Numbered from the stretch's first letter, positions 1 to 4,905 are shown. The stretch is 5,277 bases of DNA from Pseudomonadota bacterium (GCA_023442755.1 JAEZXS010000212.1:1-5277); one strand, 5' to 3'. Program-made: numbers and translations. Notes: generated from the sequence alone by a model not told the origin.

Positions 1-2
1 AT

Positions 3-1136
3 CTACATTTCCGGGGTTATTTCGCCGACGTAGGTTTTCTTGCCTTCCTTGATTGTTACGAGGCCGACAGGTTTTTCCGCGTCGTGGGTTGCATTGATGG
101 TCGTAGCGCCGGTTACGCCTTCGAAGCCCTTGGTTTCGGCAAGCGCCTTGGTGATGGCCTCGGGTTCAGCTTTTCCGGCCCTTTTGATCGCGTCGAGAAC
201 GATCATGTAGGAATCATACCCCAGCGCTGCGTTGACGTTGGGTTCCTTATCCGGATGCTGTTTTTTCCAGTCTTCGGTGAATCTTTTGGCTGCCGCGTTC
301 ATTTCCTTCATAGAAGGATCGTACGGGAAGGTGGTATGGATGAAGCCCTCGACCGCGTTTCCGCCGATCTCGGTGATCTTCGGGTTATCCATGGCGTCGC
401 CGCCCATGATTTTGAAGTTACCGCCCAGTTCCTTCACCTGCTTCATAATGATGGCGCCTTCGGCGAAGTAGGAGGGGATGAAGAGGACGTCAGGCTTTTT
501 GCTGATGATTTCGGTCAGCTGGGCCGTAAAGTCCTGGTCTCCGGACTGGTAGTTCAGGGTGGCGACCACTTCGCCGCCCAGCTTGGAGTAGGAGCGCTGG
601 AAAAAGCTCGCCAGGCCGACCGAATAGTCGTTGGCAACGTCCACCAGGAGGGCCGCTTTTTTCAGGCCGAGGGTCTTATAGGCATATGTGGCCGCGCCGG
701 CACCCTGGAACGGGTCGATGAAGCATACGCGGAAGATGTACTTCTTGCCCTGGGTAACCAGCGGGTTGGTGCAGGAGGTGCCGACCTGGGGCACTCCGGC
801 TTTTTCCGCCACTTCGCCGCCGGCCATCGCCAGAGAGGACCCATAGGTGCCGATGATGGCAACTACTTTTTCCTTGTCGACGAGGCGCTTGACCGCGTTG
901 GCGGATTCGACCTTGTCGGTTTTGTTGTCCACGACGAACAGTTCGACCTTCTTGCCGAGGATCTGCGGAGCTTCCTTGTTGGCCATCTGGAGGCCTTCGA
1001 GTTCCAACTGGCCGCCGTAGGCGTTGCCGCCGGTCAGGGGCAGGTAGACGCCGATGCGTACGGTGTCGTCCGCCGCCATGGCCACTCCCGCGAGGGCAAA
1101 GACCGTGATGAATGCCAACGTGAGCGCTTTTTTCAT
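3..1136 (-). CDS. livK: Branched-chain amino acid ABC transporter, periplasmic substrate-binding protein (LivK/LivJ type)
   Basis: This is a periplasmic type I solute-binding protein that should capture a branched-chain or related amino acid and hand it to a LivHMGF-type ABC importer. The 377-residue product starts with a Sec signal peptide: a KK n-region, a hydrophobic core at about residues 4-18, and an A-M-A cleavage site before A22. The mature part opens with VRIGVYLPLTGG, the usual first strand of this family. Family ligand-loop features follow: GTYGSS at 96-101, GTSCTNP at 119-125, DVANDYSVG at 166-174 and GGDAMDNP at 245-252. C122 and C138 could form a disulphide. The length is normal for the family. 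I chose the ATG at 1136 over an in-frame upstream start at 1208 because the signal peptide begins there and a strong ribosome binding site lies 7 bases upstream. The stop is TAG at 3-5. Permease and ATPase genes would be expected to the left, outside the window. The exact ligand cannot be read from sequence. Confidence 0.93.
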   Translation of the reverse strand: MKKALTLAFITVFALAGVAMAADDTVRIGVYLPLTGGNAYGGQLELEGLQMANKEAPQILGKKVELFVVDNKTDKVESANAVKRLVDKEKVVAIIGTYGSSLAMAGGEVAEKAGVPQVGTSCTNPLVTQGKKYIFRVCFIDPFQGAGAATYAYKTLGLKKAALLVDVANDYSVGLASFFQRSYSKLGGEVVATLNYQSGDQDFTAQLTEIISKKPDVLFIPSYFAEGAIIMKQVKELGGNFKIMGGDAMDNPKITEIGGNAVEGFIHTTFPYDPSMKEMNAAAKRFTEDWKKQHPDKEPNVNAALGYDSYMIVLDAIKRAGKAEPEAITKALAETKGFEGVTGATTINATHDAEKPVGLVTIKEGKKTYVGEITPEM

Positions 1137-1140
1137 TGAA

Positions 1141-1150
1141 CCTCTCCTTT
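1141..1150 (-). promoter_or_regulatory. Ribosome binding site of livK
   Basis: The minus strand reads AAAGGAGAGG here. The AGGAG core (1144-1148) is 7 bases from the ATG at 1136. This strong site, together with the signal peptide, fixes the start and rules out the longer reading frame that opens at 1208. Confidence 0.85.
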
Positions 1151-1178
1151 GATTGGTTTTTAGTAGTTGTCCTCTTTG

Positions 1179-1208
1179 GCCATATCGGGAAAAGCGGTCC
1201 AAAGTCAA
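1179..1208 (-). promoter_or_regulatory. Candidate sigma70 promoter for livK (proximal)
   Basis: The minus strand has TTGACT (1203-1208, five of six to the -35 consensus). It is followed after 18 bases by TATGGC (1179-1184), or after 17 by ATATGG; either -10 is poor. The position, 40-70 bases before the livK start, is suitable. The weak -10 suggests either activator dependence or that the alternative promoter further upstream is the real one. Confidence 0.35.
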
Positions 1209-1209
1209 G

Positions 1210-1230
1210 AATTGTTTTTATGCAACAATT
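1210..1230. promoter_or_regulatory. Operator-like inverted repeat in front of livK
   Basis: This is a perfect 7-7-7 inverted repeat: AATTGTT at 1210-1216, a 7-base spacer, and AACAATT at 1224-1230. It abuts the proximal -35 box and lies just downstream of the distal -10 box, which is a normal place for a regulator to bind under either promoter model. The regulator is not identifiable from the sequence. Confidence 0.4.
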
Positions 1231-1240
1231 ACTATCCGCA

Positions 1241-1269
1241 ATAATATTACTCATTGAACTTGGTGCTAA
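1241..1269 (-). promoter_or_regulatory. Candidate sigma70 promoter for livK (distal, alternative)
   Basis: The minus strand has TTAGCA (1264-1269, four of six to the -35 consensus), a 17-base spacer, and TATTAT (1241-1246, five of six to the -10 consensus). Transcription would start near 1234, giving a leader of about 100 bases that contains the inverted repeat at 1210-1230. This is a match by eye in an AT-rich stretch, so chance is possible. Confidence 0.35.
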
Positions 1270-1356
1270 AATCTGGTCCAATGCCGGCGCACCCCGCGTC
1301 CAATGCTGCAAACCGACAAATTACAATGTCGTCATCCCGGCGCCGTCATGTCTGCC

Positions 1357-1380
1357 GTGGGAGAGGCTTCCAGCCCGATC
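1357..1380 (+). repeat. REP-like element 1 (plus orientation)
   Basis: The element begins with GTGGGAG (1357-1363), continues into a small hairpin GGCT-tcc-AGCC (1365-1375) and ends in CGATC (1376-1380). The GTGGGAG head, hairpin and CGATC-type tail are the layout of REP elements such as those of Pseudomonas, whose 5' GTRG foot is recognised by REP-associated Y1 transposases (RAYT). It shares head and tail with the element at 1514-1547, which has the opposite orientation and a different stem. Confidence 0.5.
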
Positions 1381-1392
1381 CTTTAGAAACTT

Positions 1393-1408
1393 TTCAGGTT
1401 AGCCTGAA
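1393..1408. repeat. Short inverted repeat (6-bp arms)
   Basis: TTCAGG (1393-1398), loop ttag, CCTGAA (1403-1408). It is a perfect but short stem, without a T-run on either side, so it is not a good terminator. It sits between two larger palindromic elements and may be part of the same repeat debris. Confidence 0.3.
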
Positions 1409-1423
1409 CTCATTTCCCCCAAG

Positions 1424-1475
1424 CTTTTCTTCGCGTCTTCGCTCCCGCGTTTCGCGGGATTCGGCGAGAGAAAAG
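1424..1475. repeat. Composite 52-base hairpin
   Basis: An inner perfect stem, TCCCGCG (1443-1449) and CGCGGGA (1453-1459) around a TTT loop, is nested in an outer perfect stem, CTTTTCT (1424-1430) with AGAAAAG (1469-1475). The bases between the stems (1431-1442 and 1460-1468) pair only in part. On the plus strand the structure is followed by AAAAATTT, which is not a T-rich terminator tail; on the minus strand it is followed by a G-run. It therefore looks like a repeat or cruciform and not a terminator. Confidence 0.45.
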
Positions 1476-1513
1476 AAAAATTTATGGCCACCCTAATTCA
1501 ATTTGCTCCGCAT

Positions 1514-1547
1514 GATCGCGGTCCCGCCTGGGCGGGACCGCTCCCAC
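1514..1547 (-). repeat. REP-like element 2 (minus orientation), perfect 11-bp palindrome
   Basis: Read on the minus strand it starts with GTGGGAG (1541-1547), runs into a perfect stem of 11-base arms (1531-1541 and 1518-1528) separated by two bases, and ends in GATC (1514-1517). No T-run follows on either strand. Head and tail match element 1; head and left arm match element 3. The arrangement resembles a BIME, a set of REPs in opposite orientation. Confidence 0.6.
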
Positions 1548-1623
1548 AAGTACTGGAATTACTCCGTATTTCTTAATAGTCGGTTCTTCTTCGCGGCTTG
1601 TTCCTGTTAAGTCGACGGCTATG

Positions 1624-1646
1624 CGCCTGGGCGGGACCACCCCCAC
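1624..1646 (-). repeat. REP-like element 3 (minus orientation), truncated
   Basis: On the minus strand GTGGGGG (1640-1646) leads into GGTCCCGCCCAGGCG (1624-1638), which is the same as element 2 through its left arm and loop. The sequence then diverges, so the right arm of the stem is lost. It differs from element 2 at two positions in the shared part. It lies about 30 bases beyond the stop codon of the glyA-like gene. Confidence 0.5.
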
Positions 1647-1678
1647 AATGCCGAGACCATCCTCCAGTCCCGTGAGAA

Positions 1679-2914
1679 CTACCTGTAAACCGGAAACCTC
1701 CGAGCCAGGGTTTCGACCTGCTGCCCGATGGTTTTCAGCATATCGGCATTGTCCCTGTTCACAACCGCCGCGTCGATCAGCGTGACGATTTCGGCCATTT
1801 CCCCGCCGTCCATCCCGCGGACGCTGACCCCGGAAGTCCCGAGCCTCACGCCGCTGACGGCCCCCGGGGTTTCCGCATCGCGCGGTATCGCGTTTCGATT
1901 GGCAACGATTCCGACCGACTCCAGCACCTTCTCCGCTGTGCCGCCGTTTACCCCTCTGGCCGCAAGATCGATCACAACCTGGTGGTTTTCGGTCCCTCCG
2001 GTCACGATCCGGTATCCTTTCGCGGCCAGCTCCGAAGCGAGCCGCACGGCGTTTTTGAGCGTCTTCTTCTGAATTTCGACGAATTCCGGGGTCTGGGCCA
2101 GCTTGAAGATAACCGCCTTGGCGGCGAGCACGTTTACGGGGCTGGTTCCCTGGCAGCCTGGAAAAACCGCGCTGTCTACCTTTTTCCCGTATTCTCTTTT
2201 ACTGAGGATGATTCCGCCTCTTCCGCCCAGCATCGTCTTGTAACTGGTAAAGGTCACGAAATCGCAATAAGGCACCGGGCTTGGAATCACCTTCGCGGCC
2301 ACCAGTCCGGCGATGTGCGCCATGTCGGCAAAAAGATAGGCCGAAACGCTGTGTGCGATTTCGGCCATTTTTTCATAGTCTATCAGTCGAGGATACGAAC
2401 TCGCTCCGGCAACGATCATCTTCGGCCGGAATGTTTCCGCCATCGACCGCACCTCGTCGTAGTCGATCAGCTCAGTCTCCCGGTCCACCTTGTAGTGCGC
2501 GAAATCGAAGCACTTGCTGGTTATCGACGCTCGGTGCCCGTGGGAAAGATGCCCCCCGTGCGGGAGACTCATCGATAGGATCCTGTCCCCGACCTTGAGG
2601 ACGGAAAAATACACGGCAAGGTTTGCGCTGGAACCGCTGTGAGGCTGCACGTTGGCGTATTCGGCCCCGAAAACCTCCCTGCACCGGGAAACCGCAAGTT
2701 CCTCCACGCGGTCGGCATAGACGCAGCCGGCATGAAACCGCTTGCCCGGATACCCCTCTATCGTCTTGGTGTTGAAGACCGACCCGAGGGCTTCCATGAT
2801 CGACCGGGGCGAATGACTCTCCGCCGCAATGAGATCGATCGTTCCCTCCAGCCTGGCTTCCTCCTTCCGGACAAGCTCGGCAATTGCCGGATCGTCCTTG
2901 ATCAAACTATGCAT
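1679..2914 (-). CDS. glyA: Serine hydroxymethyltransferase-family PLP enzyme (GlyA-like, divergent active site)
   Basis: This 411-residue cytoplasmic PLP enzyme belongs to the SHMT family, which canonically interconverts serine and glycine with tetrahydrofolate. Retained hallmarks are EGYPGKR (53-59), NVQPHSGS (88-95), HGGHLSHG (119-126), FADMAHIAGL (195-204) with the PLP-pyridine aspartate D197, Schiff-base lysine K226, NRNAIP (339-344) and carboxylate-binding R357. Length is normal (E. coli GlyA has 417). Against E. coli GlyA by eye, the motif THKTLAGPRGG reads TSYKTMLGGRGG, so the histidine before the lysine is Y225. E. coli S35, Y55 and Y65 correspond to A31, T51 and H61. These changes make canonical SHMT activity uncertain; a paralogue acting on another beta-hydroxy or alpha-methyl amino acid is possible. 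The ATG at 2914 follows AAGGAA at 2923-2928, with its AGGA core 9 bases from the start. A 16-bp palindrome lies just upstream. Family membership is certain; the gene symbol and reaction are less so. Confidence 0.88.
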   Translation of the reverse strand: MHSLIKDDPAIAELVRKEEARLEGTIDLIAAESHSPRSIMEALGSVFNTKTIEGYPGKRFHAGCVYADRVEELAVSRCREVFGAEYANVQPHSGSSANLAVYFSVLKVGDRILSMSLPHGGHLSHGHRASITSKCFDFAHYKVDRETELIDYDEVRSMAETFRPKMIVAGASSYPRLIDYEKMAEIAHSVSAYLFADMAHIAGLVAAKVIPSPVPYCDFVTFTSYKTMLGGRGGIILSKREYGKKVDSAVFPGCQGTSPVNVLAAKAVIFKLAQTPEFVEIQKKTLKNAVRLASELAAKGYRIVTGGTENHQVVIDLAARGVNGGTAEKVLESVGIVANRNAIPRDAETPGAVSGVRLGTSGVSVRGMDGGEMAEIVTLIDAAVVNRDNADMLKTIGQQVETLARRFPVYR

Positions 2915-2935
2915 GTATTCGCTTCCTTATTGCTC

Positions 2936-2951
2936 TGGCAGCATGCTGCCA
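2936..2951. promoter_or_regulatory. Perfect 16-bp palindrome upstream of the glyA-like gene (candidate operator)
   Basis: TGGCAGCATGCTGCCA is fully self-complementary with no spacer. It is 22-37 bases in front of the ATG at 2914 and just upstream of its ribosome binding site. That position suits a repressor operator or a 5'-leader structure. No convincing sigma70 promoter could be matched beside it, so its role is inferred from symmetry and place only. Confidence 0.4.
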
Positions 2952-3003
2952 CGAACTGCAAAAGTGTGTGGACTTGCTGCGCTGCACCCCAAGTGAGCCA
3001 CGC

Positions 3004-3020
3004 TCCCGGCAAAGCCGGGA
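3004..3020. repeat. GC hairpin beside repeat copy A
   Basis: TCCCGGC (3004-3010), loop aaa, GCCGGGA (3014-3020) forms a perfect 7-bp stem. It has no T-run on either side. A perfect 7-bp hairpin of different sequence occupies the equivalent place beside repeat copy B (3690-3707), so the pair of hairpins seems to be a shared layout. Confidence 0.5.
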
Positions 3021-3028
3021 CGGGGCGA

Positions 3029-3064
3029 AGGGGGTGTGGGGGACGCAGTACCCCACGCTTTTGA
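3029..3064. repeat. Interspersed hairpin repeat, copy A (downstream of the editing-protein gene)
   Basis: The 36-base unit has 14-base flanks (3029-3042 and 3051-3064) identical to those of copy B at 3710-3744; only the 7-8 central bases differ. It folds as GTGGGGGAC (3036-3044), loop gca, GTACCCCAC (3048-3056), with one mismatch. It starts 14 bases beyond the stop of the editing-protein gene as read on the minus strand. On the plus strand the stem is followed by GCTTTTGA, a weak T-run, but there is no plus-strand gene for it to terminate. Confidence 0.65.
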
Positions 3065-3071
3065 AAGGTTT

Positions 3072-3088
3072 TGGCGGTTATGCCGCCA
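3072..3088 (-). other. Small hairpin spanning the stop codon of the editing-protein gene
   Basis: TGGCGG (3072-3077) and CCGCCA (3083-3088) form a perfect 6-bp stem with a 5-base loop that contains the TAA stop (3078-3080). No T-run follows on the minus strand, so it is not a standard terminator. It could be chance, or a 3'-end stability structure. Confidence 0.3.
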
Positions 3089-3518
3089 GCTTGTACCGGA
3101 TGCGCAGGACGCCGTCCTCGAAGCTGGTCGAAATAATACGAAACCGGCCTATTTCGCCGGTGGATTTCACATGCGGGCCGATGCACGGGCAGGCATCGTA
3201 GTCGCCTATCCGGACGATCCGGATATTATCCCCGGCATCTTCGGGCAGCCGTCCCAGGTTGAACGTCTTTTCGGCCTCCGCCCTCGGCATGAAGTCTTCC
3301 GTAACCGGCAGGTCGGCATCGATGACTTCGTTGATGCGCTTTTCGAGTTCCGCGGTTTCTTCGTCCCGCAAGGGCCGGTCGAAATGGTAGTCGAGCTTCG
3401 ATTTTTTCTTTTCTATATGCGCGCTGAAGCACCGGCCGCTGTGAAACATCCTGTCCATCGTCTGGTTGGCGATGTGTTCGGCCGAGTGCATCTTCGGGTC
3501 GTACTGTTTCTCGCTCAT
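3078..3518 (-). CDS. Free-standing tRNA-editing protein (AlaX / ThrRS-AlaRS SAD domain type)
   Basis: The 146-residue product resembles the second additional domain (SAD) of threonyl- and alanyl-tRNA synthetases, which also exists alone as AlaX and hydrolyses mischarged aminoacyl-tRNA. The family zinc ligands are visible: HxxxH at H11 and H15 (HSAEHIANQTM), and CxxxH at C112 and H116 (CPCIGPHV), followed by KSTGEIGRFRI. Small AlaX-S proteins are about this size. The second motif has GPHV, the form typical of the ThrRS editing site, and not the GTHV usual in AlaX/AlaRS, so the tRNA could be tRNA-Thr as well as tRNA-Ala; Ser or Gly would be the expected wrong amino acid. C110 adds another cysteine near the site. 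The ATG at 3518 follows AGGGAA (3523-3528, AGGG core 6 bases from the start). The lipoprotein stop is only 12 bases upstream, suggesting cotranscription. Confidence 0.82.
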   Translation of the reverse strand: MSEKQYDPKMHSAEHIANQTMDRMFHSGRCFSAHIEKKKSKLDYHFDRPLRDEETAELEKRINEVIDADLPVTEDFMPRAEAEKTFNLGRLPEDAGDNIRIVRIGDYDACPCIGPHVKSTGEIGRFRIISTSFEDGVLRIRYKLAA

Positions 3519-3530
3519 CGGGTTCCCTGT

Positions 3531-3671
3531 TCAATTGCCGTGGCTTATCTGACCTCGAATCCGGGCGGAGCCTCCATATTTGACGCTCGAATCGGACCGG
3601 TCCGTTTCTCCCGTCGTGGCGCAACCCGCCAGGATGACCAACATCATGAGGAATGTGAAAACCGTTTTCAT
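3531..3671 (-). CDS. Small 46-residue predicted lipoprotein
   Basis: This short gene has a typical bacterial lipoprotein start: MKT, a hydrophobic segment at residues 4-15, and a lipobox LAGC with the acylated cysteine at C17. After cleavage only 30 residues remain (CATTGETDRS..., ending QISHGN), rich in polar and glycine/serine residues, so it would be a tiny membrane-anchored peptide. The ATG at 3671 follows GAGGGA (3677-3682) at 5 bases, and the stop is TGA at 3531-3533. It ends 12 bases before the editing-protein gene and begins about 100 bases after the ltaE stop, with hairpin repeat copy B between. Residue 18 is alanine, so there is no Asp inner-membrane retention signal of the Lol system and the outer membrane would be the default. 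I do not recognise a family or function. Confidence 0.72.
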   Translation of the reverse strand: MKTVFTFLMMLVILAGCATTGETDRSDSSVKYGGSARIRGQISHGN

Positions 3672-3689
3672 TGGATTCCCTCATAGTAA

Positions 3690-3707
3690 GTCACGCGTGA
3701 GCGTGAC
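3690..3707. repeat. Perfect 7-bp hairpin beside repeat copy B
   Basis: GTCACGC (3690-3696), loop gtga, GCGTGAC (3701-3707). It lies 9 bases from the stem of copy B, in the place taken by the 3004-3020 hairpin beside copy A, and 8 bases upstream of the lipoprotein ribosome binding site. There is no T-run on the minus strand. It could act as a small leader structure for the lipoprotein mRNA. Confidence 0.5.
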
Positions 3708-3709
3708 GC

Positions 3710-3744
3710 AGGGGGTGTGGGGGCTGCGGTCCCCACGCTTTTGA
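3710..3744. repeat. Interspersed hairpin repeat, copy B (downstream of ltaE)
   Basis: The 35-base unit has outer 14 bases on each side identical to copy A (3029-3064). It folds as GTGGGGGC (3717-3724) with GGTCCCCAC (3728-3736), using a G-T pair on the plus strand. It starts about 30 bases beyond the ltaE stop as read on the minus strand. Conserved flanks with a changed centre indicate a dispersed repeat family more than two chance hairpins. Confidence 0.65.
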
Positions 3745-3773
3745 CGCCTGCCGCCGTGACACCAGCATGAAGC

Positions 3774-4811
3774 CTACTCGCTCATCGCCTCCCGGAAAGC
3801 GGTCAGGGCGCGGTCTATGTCTTCCGGCGCTACCTGGTAGTGGGTGACGGCCCGGAGGCGCCGGGGTCCGCTTGGGTTTATCCGGACGCCGCGCGAGGCC
3901 ATCCTTTCGGAGAGCTGCCTTGGCGTCATGTCTTCCCGTTCCACTTCCAGGTAGAGGATGTTCGATTTTATGAGTTCCGGGAAAGCCTTGAGGCCGTCTA
4001 TTTTTGCGATTCCTTCGCCCAGCCTGCGGGCATTTGCGTGGTCTTCGGCCAGGCGGTCCACCATTTCGTTGAGTGCAACGATGCCGGCTGCGGCGATGAT
4101 GCCGGCCTGGCGCATGCCTCCGCCGACCTGCTTGCGGATGCGGCGCGCCTTTTCGATGAAGTCGCCCGGGCCGCACAGGAGGGACCCGACGGGAGCGGCC
4201 AGGCCCTTGCTGAGGCAGAAGGACACCGAATCGGCGTCCGCAGTCAGTTCGCGAACGTCGAGGCCCTGGGACACGGCGGAGTTGAAAATGCGCGCTCCGT
4301 CCACGTGGACGGCGAGCCCGTACCGGTCGGCCAGTTTCCGCACCCGGTGCATGTAGTCGGGGGTGAGCGGGCTGCCGTTGCAGCGGTTGTGGGTATTTTC
4401 GAGCGCGATCAGGCGAGTCCGCGGGTGGTGCACGTCGTCCGGGCGGATGGCGGCTTCGACATCCGGAAGGTTCAAGGTGCCGTCCTGTTCGTTGCGGATG
4501 GTGCGCGGCTGAATGCCGCCGAGGGCGGCCATCCCGCCGGCTTCGAACTGGAACATGTGGGCCATGTCGCCCAATATGGCTTCGTCGCCTCTTGCGCAGT
4601 GGGTGAGAACTCCCACGAGGTTGCTCATCGTCCCGGAGGGGACGTAGAGAGCGGCCTCCTTGCCCATGCGTTCGGCGGCGATTTGCTGCAGTTTGTTGAC
4701 GGTCGGGTCTTCACGGAACACGTCGTCGCCGACTTCGGCTTCCGCCATGGCGCGGCGCATTGCGGGCGTCGGCCGGGTAACCGTATCGGAGCGCAAGTCT
4801 ACGATATGCAT
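3774..4811 (-). CDS. ltaE: Low-specificity L-threonine aldolase
   Basis: This 345-residue PLP enzyme (fold type I) cleaves L-threonine and L-allo-threonine to glycine and acetaldehyde in the cytoplasm. It follows E. coli LtaE closely from end to end: DLRSDTVTRP at 5-14, VGDDVFREDPTVN at 27-39, PSGTMSNL at 58-65, H85 in MAHMFQFEAGG (stacks on PLP), ENTHN at 138-142, HVDGARIFN at 169-177 with D171 and R174, PLP lysine K202 in CLSKGLAAPVGS, and GGGMRQAGI at 230-238. R320 in the C-terminal domain (RLRAVTHYQV) is in place for the substrate carboxylate. Length is close to the 333 residues of E. coli. The ATG at 4811 follows AGGGAG (4819-4824) at 7 bases. A sigma70-type promoter lies about 70 bases upstream and a terminator-like hairpin isolates it from the GNAT gene. 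Nothing appears missing or broken. Confidence 0.95.
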   Translation of the reverse strand: MHIVDLRSDTVTRPTPAMRRAMAEAEVGDDVFREDPTVNKLQQIAAERMGKEAALYVPSGTMSNLVGVLTHCARGDEAILGDMAHMFQFEAGGMAALGGIQPRTIRNEQDGTLNLPDVEAAIRPDDVHHPRTRLIALENTHNRCNGSPLTPDYMHRVRKLADRYGLAVHVDGARIFNSAVSQGLDVRELTADADSVSFCLSKGLAAPVGSLLCGPGDFIEKARRIRKQVGGGMRQAGIIAAAGIVALNEMVDRLAEDHANARRLGEGIAKIDGLKAFPELIKSNILYLEVEREDMTPRQLSERMASRGVRINPSGPRRLRAVTHYQVAPEDIDRALTAFREAMSE

Positions 4812-4876
4812 TAGATTTCTCCCTTGGTTTCCTATGAGAAGAGCGGGCCGGCGGGGTCCCGCAAGCCCGGGGACAC

Positions 4877-4905
4877 ATTATACTGGCACGGGAATTCTTA
4901 GTGAA
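4877..4905 (-). promoter_or_regulatory. Sigma70-type promoter of ltaE
   Basis: The minus strand has TTCACT (4900-4905, four of six to the -35 consensus), a spacer of exactly 17 bases, and a perfect TATAAT -10 box (4877-4882). Transcription would start near 4870, leaving a leader of about 60 GC-rich bases before the ltaE ATG at 4811. This is the best promoter match in the window. Confidence 0.65.

Larger units (their letters stand above)
1137..1678. other. 540-base non-coding region between glyA-like gene and livK, rich in repeats
   Basis: No convincing gene lies in this stretch on either strand. The part next to livK (1137 to about 1270) is AT-rich and holds its ribosome binding site, two promoter candidates and an inverted repeat. 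The part from about 1357 to 1650 holds three REP-like palindromic elements and two other hairpins, listed separately. I see no clear intrinsic terminator with a T-run after the stop of the glyA-like gene at 1679. The short open frames here have no recognisable protein features. Confidence 0.7.

Noticed and set aside
84..1139. Long open frame on the plus strand opposite livK
   Set aside because: It is antisense to a gene with a clear signal peptide and family motifs, shows no recognisable domain, and long antisense frames are common in GC-rich genes.
1137..1208. N-terminal extension of livK to an earlier start at 1208
   Set aside because: The extension would put 24 polar residues before a signal peptide, overlap the proximal promoter candidate, and ignore the strong ribosome binding site at 1141-1150.
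1136..1496. Small plus-strand open frames between livK and the glyA-like gene
   Set aside because: They run through promoter and repeat sequence, and have no domain or signal features.
3036..3062. Rho-independent terminator on the plus strand (stem followed by TTTT)
   Set aside because: There is no plus-strand gene to terminate, the T-run is only four bases, and the sequence is one of two copies of a repeat.
2915..3077. Glycine riboswitch in front of the glyA-like gene
   Set aside because: The 160-base gap is taken up by repeat hairpins and a palindrome; I could not recognise the conserved glycine-aptamer core. A covariance-model search would settle it.
3840..4814. Long open frame on the plus strand opposite ltaE
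   Set aside because: It mirrors the full length of a well-conserved threonine aldolase and has no protein-family features of its own.
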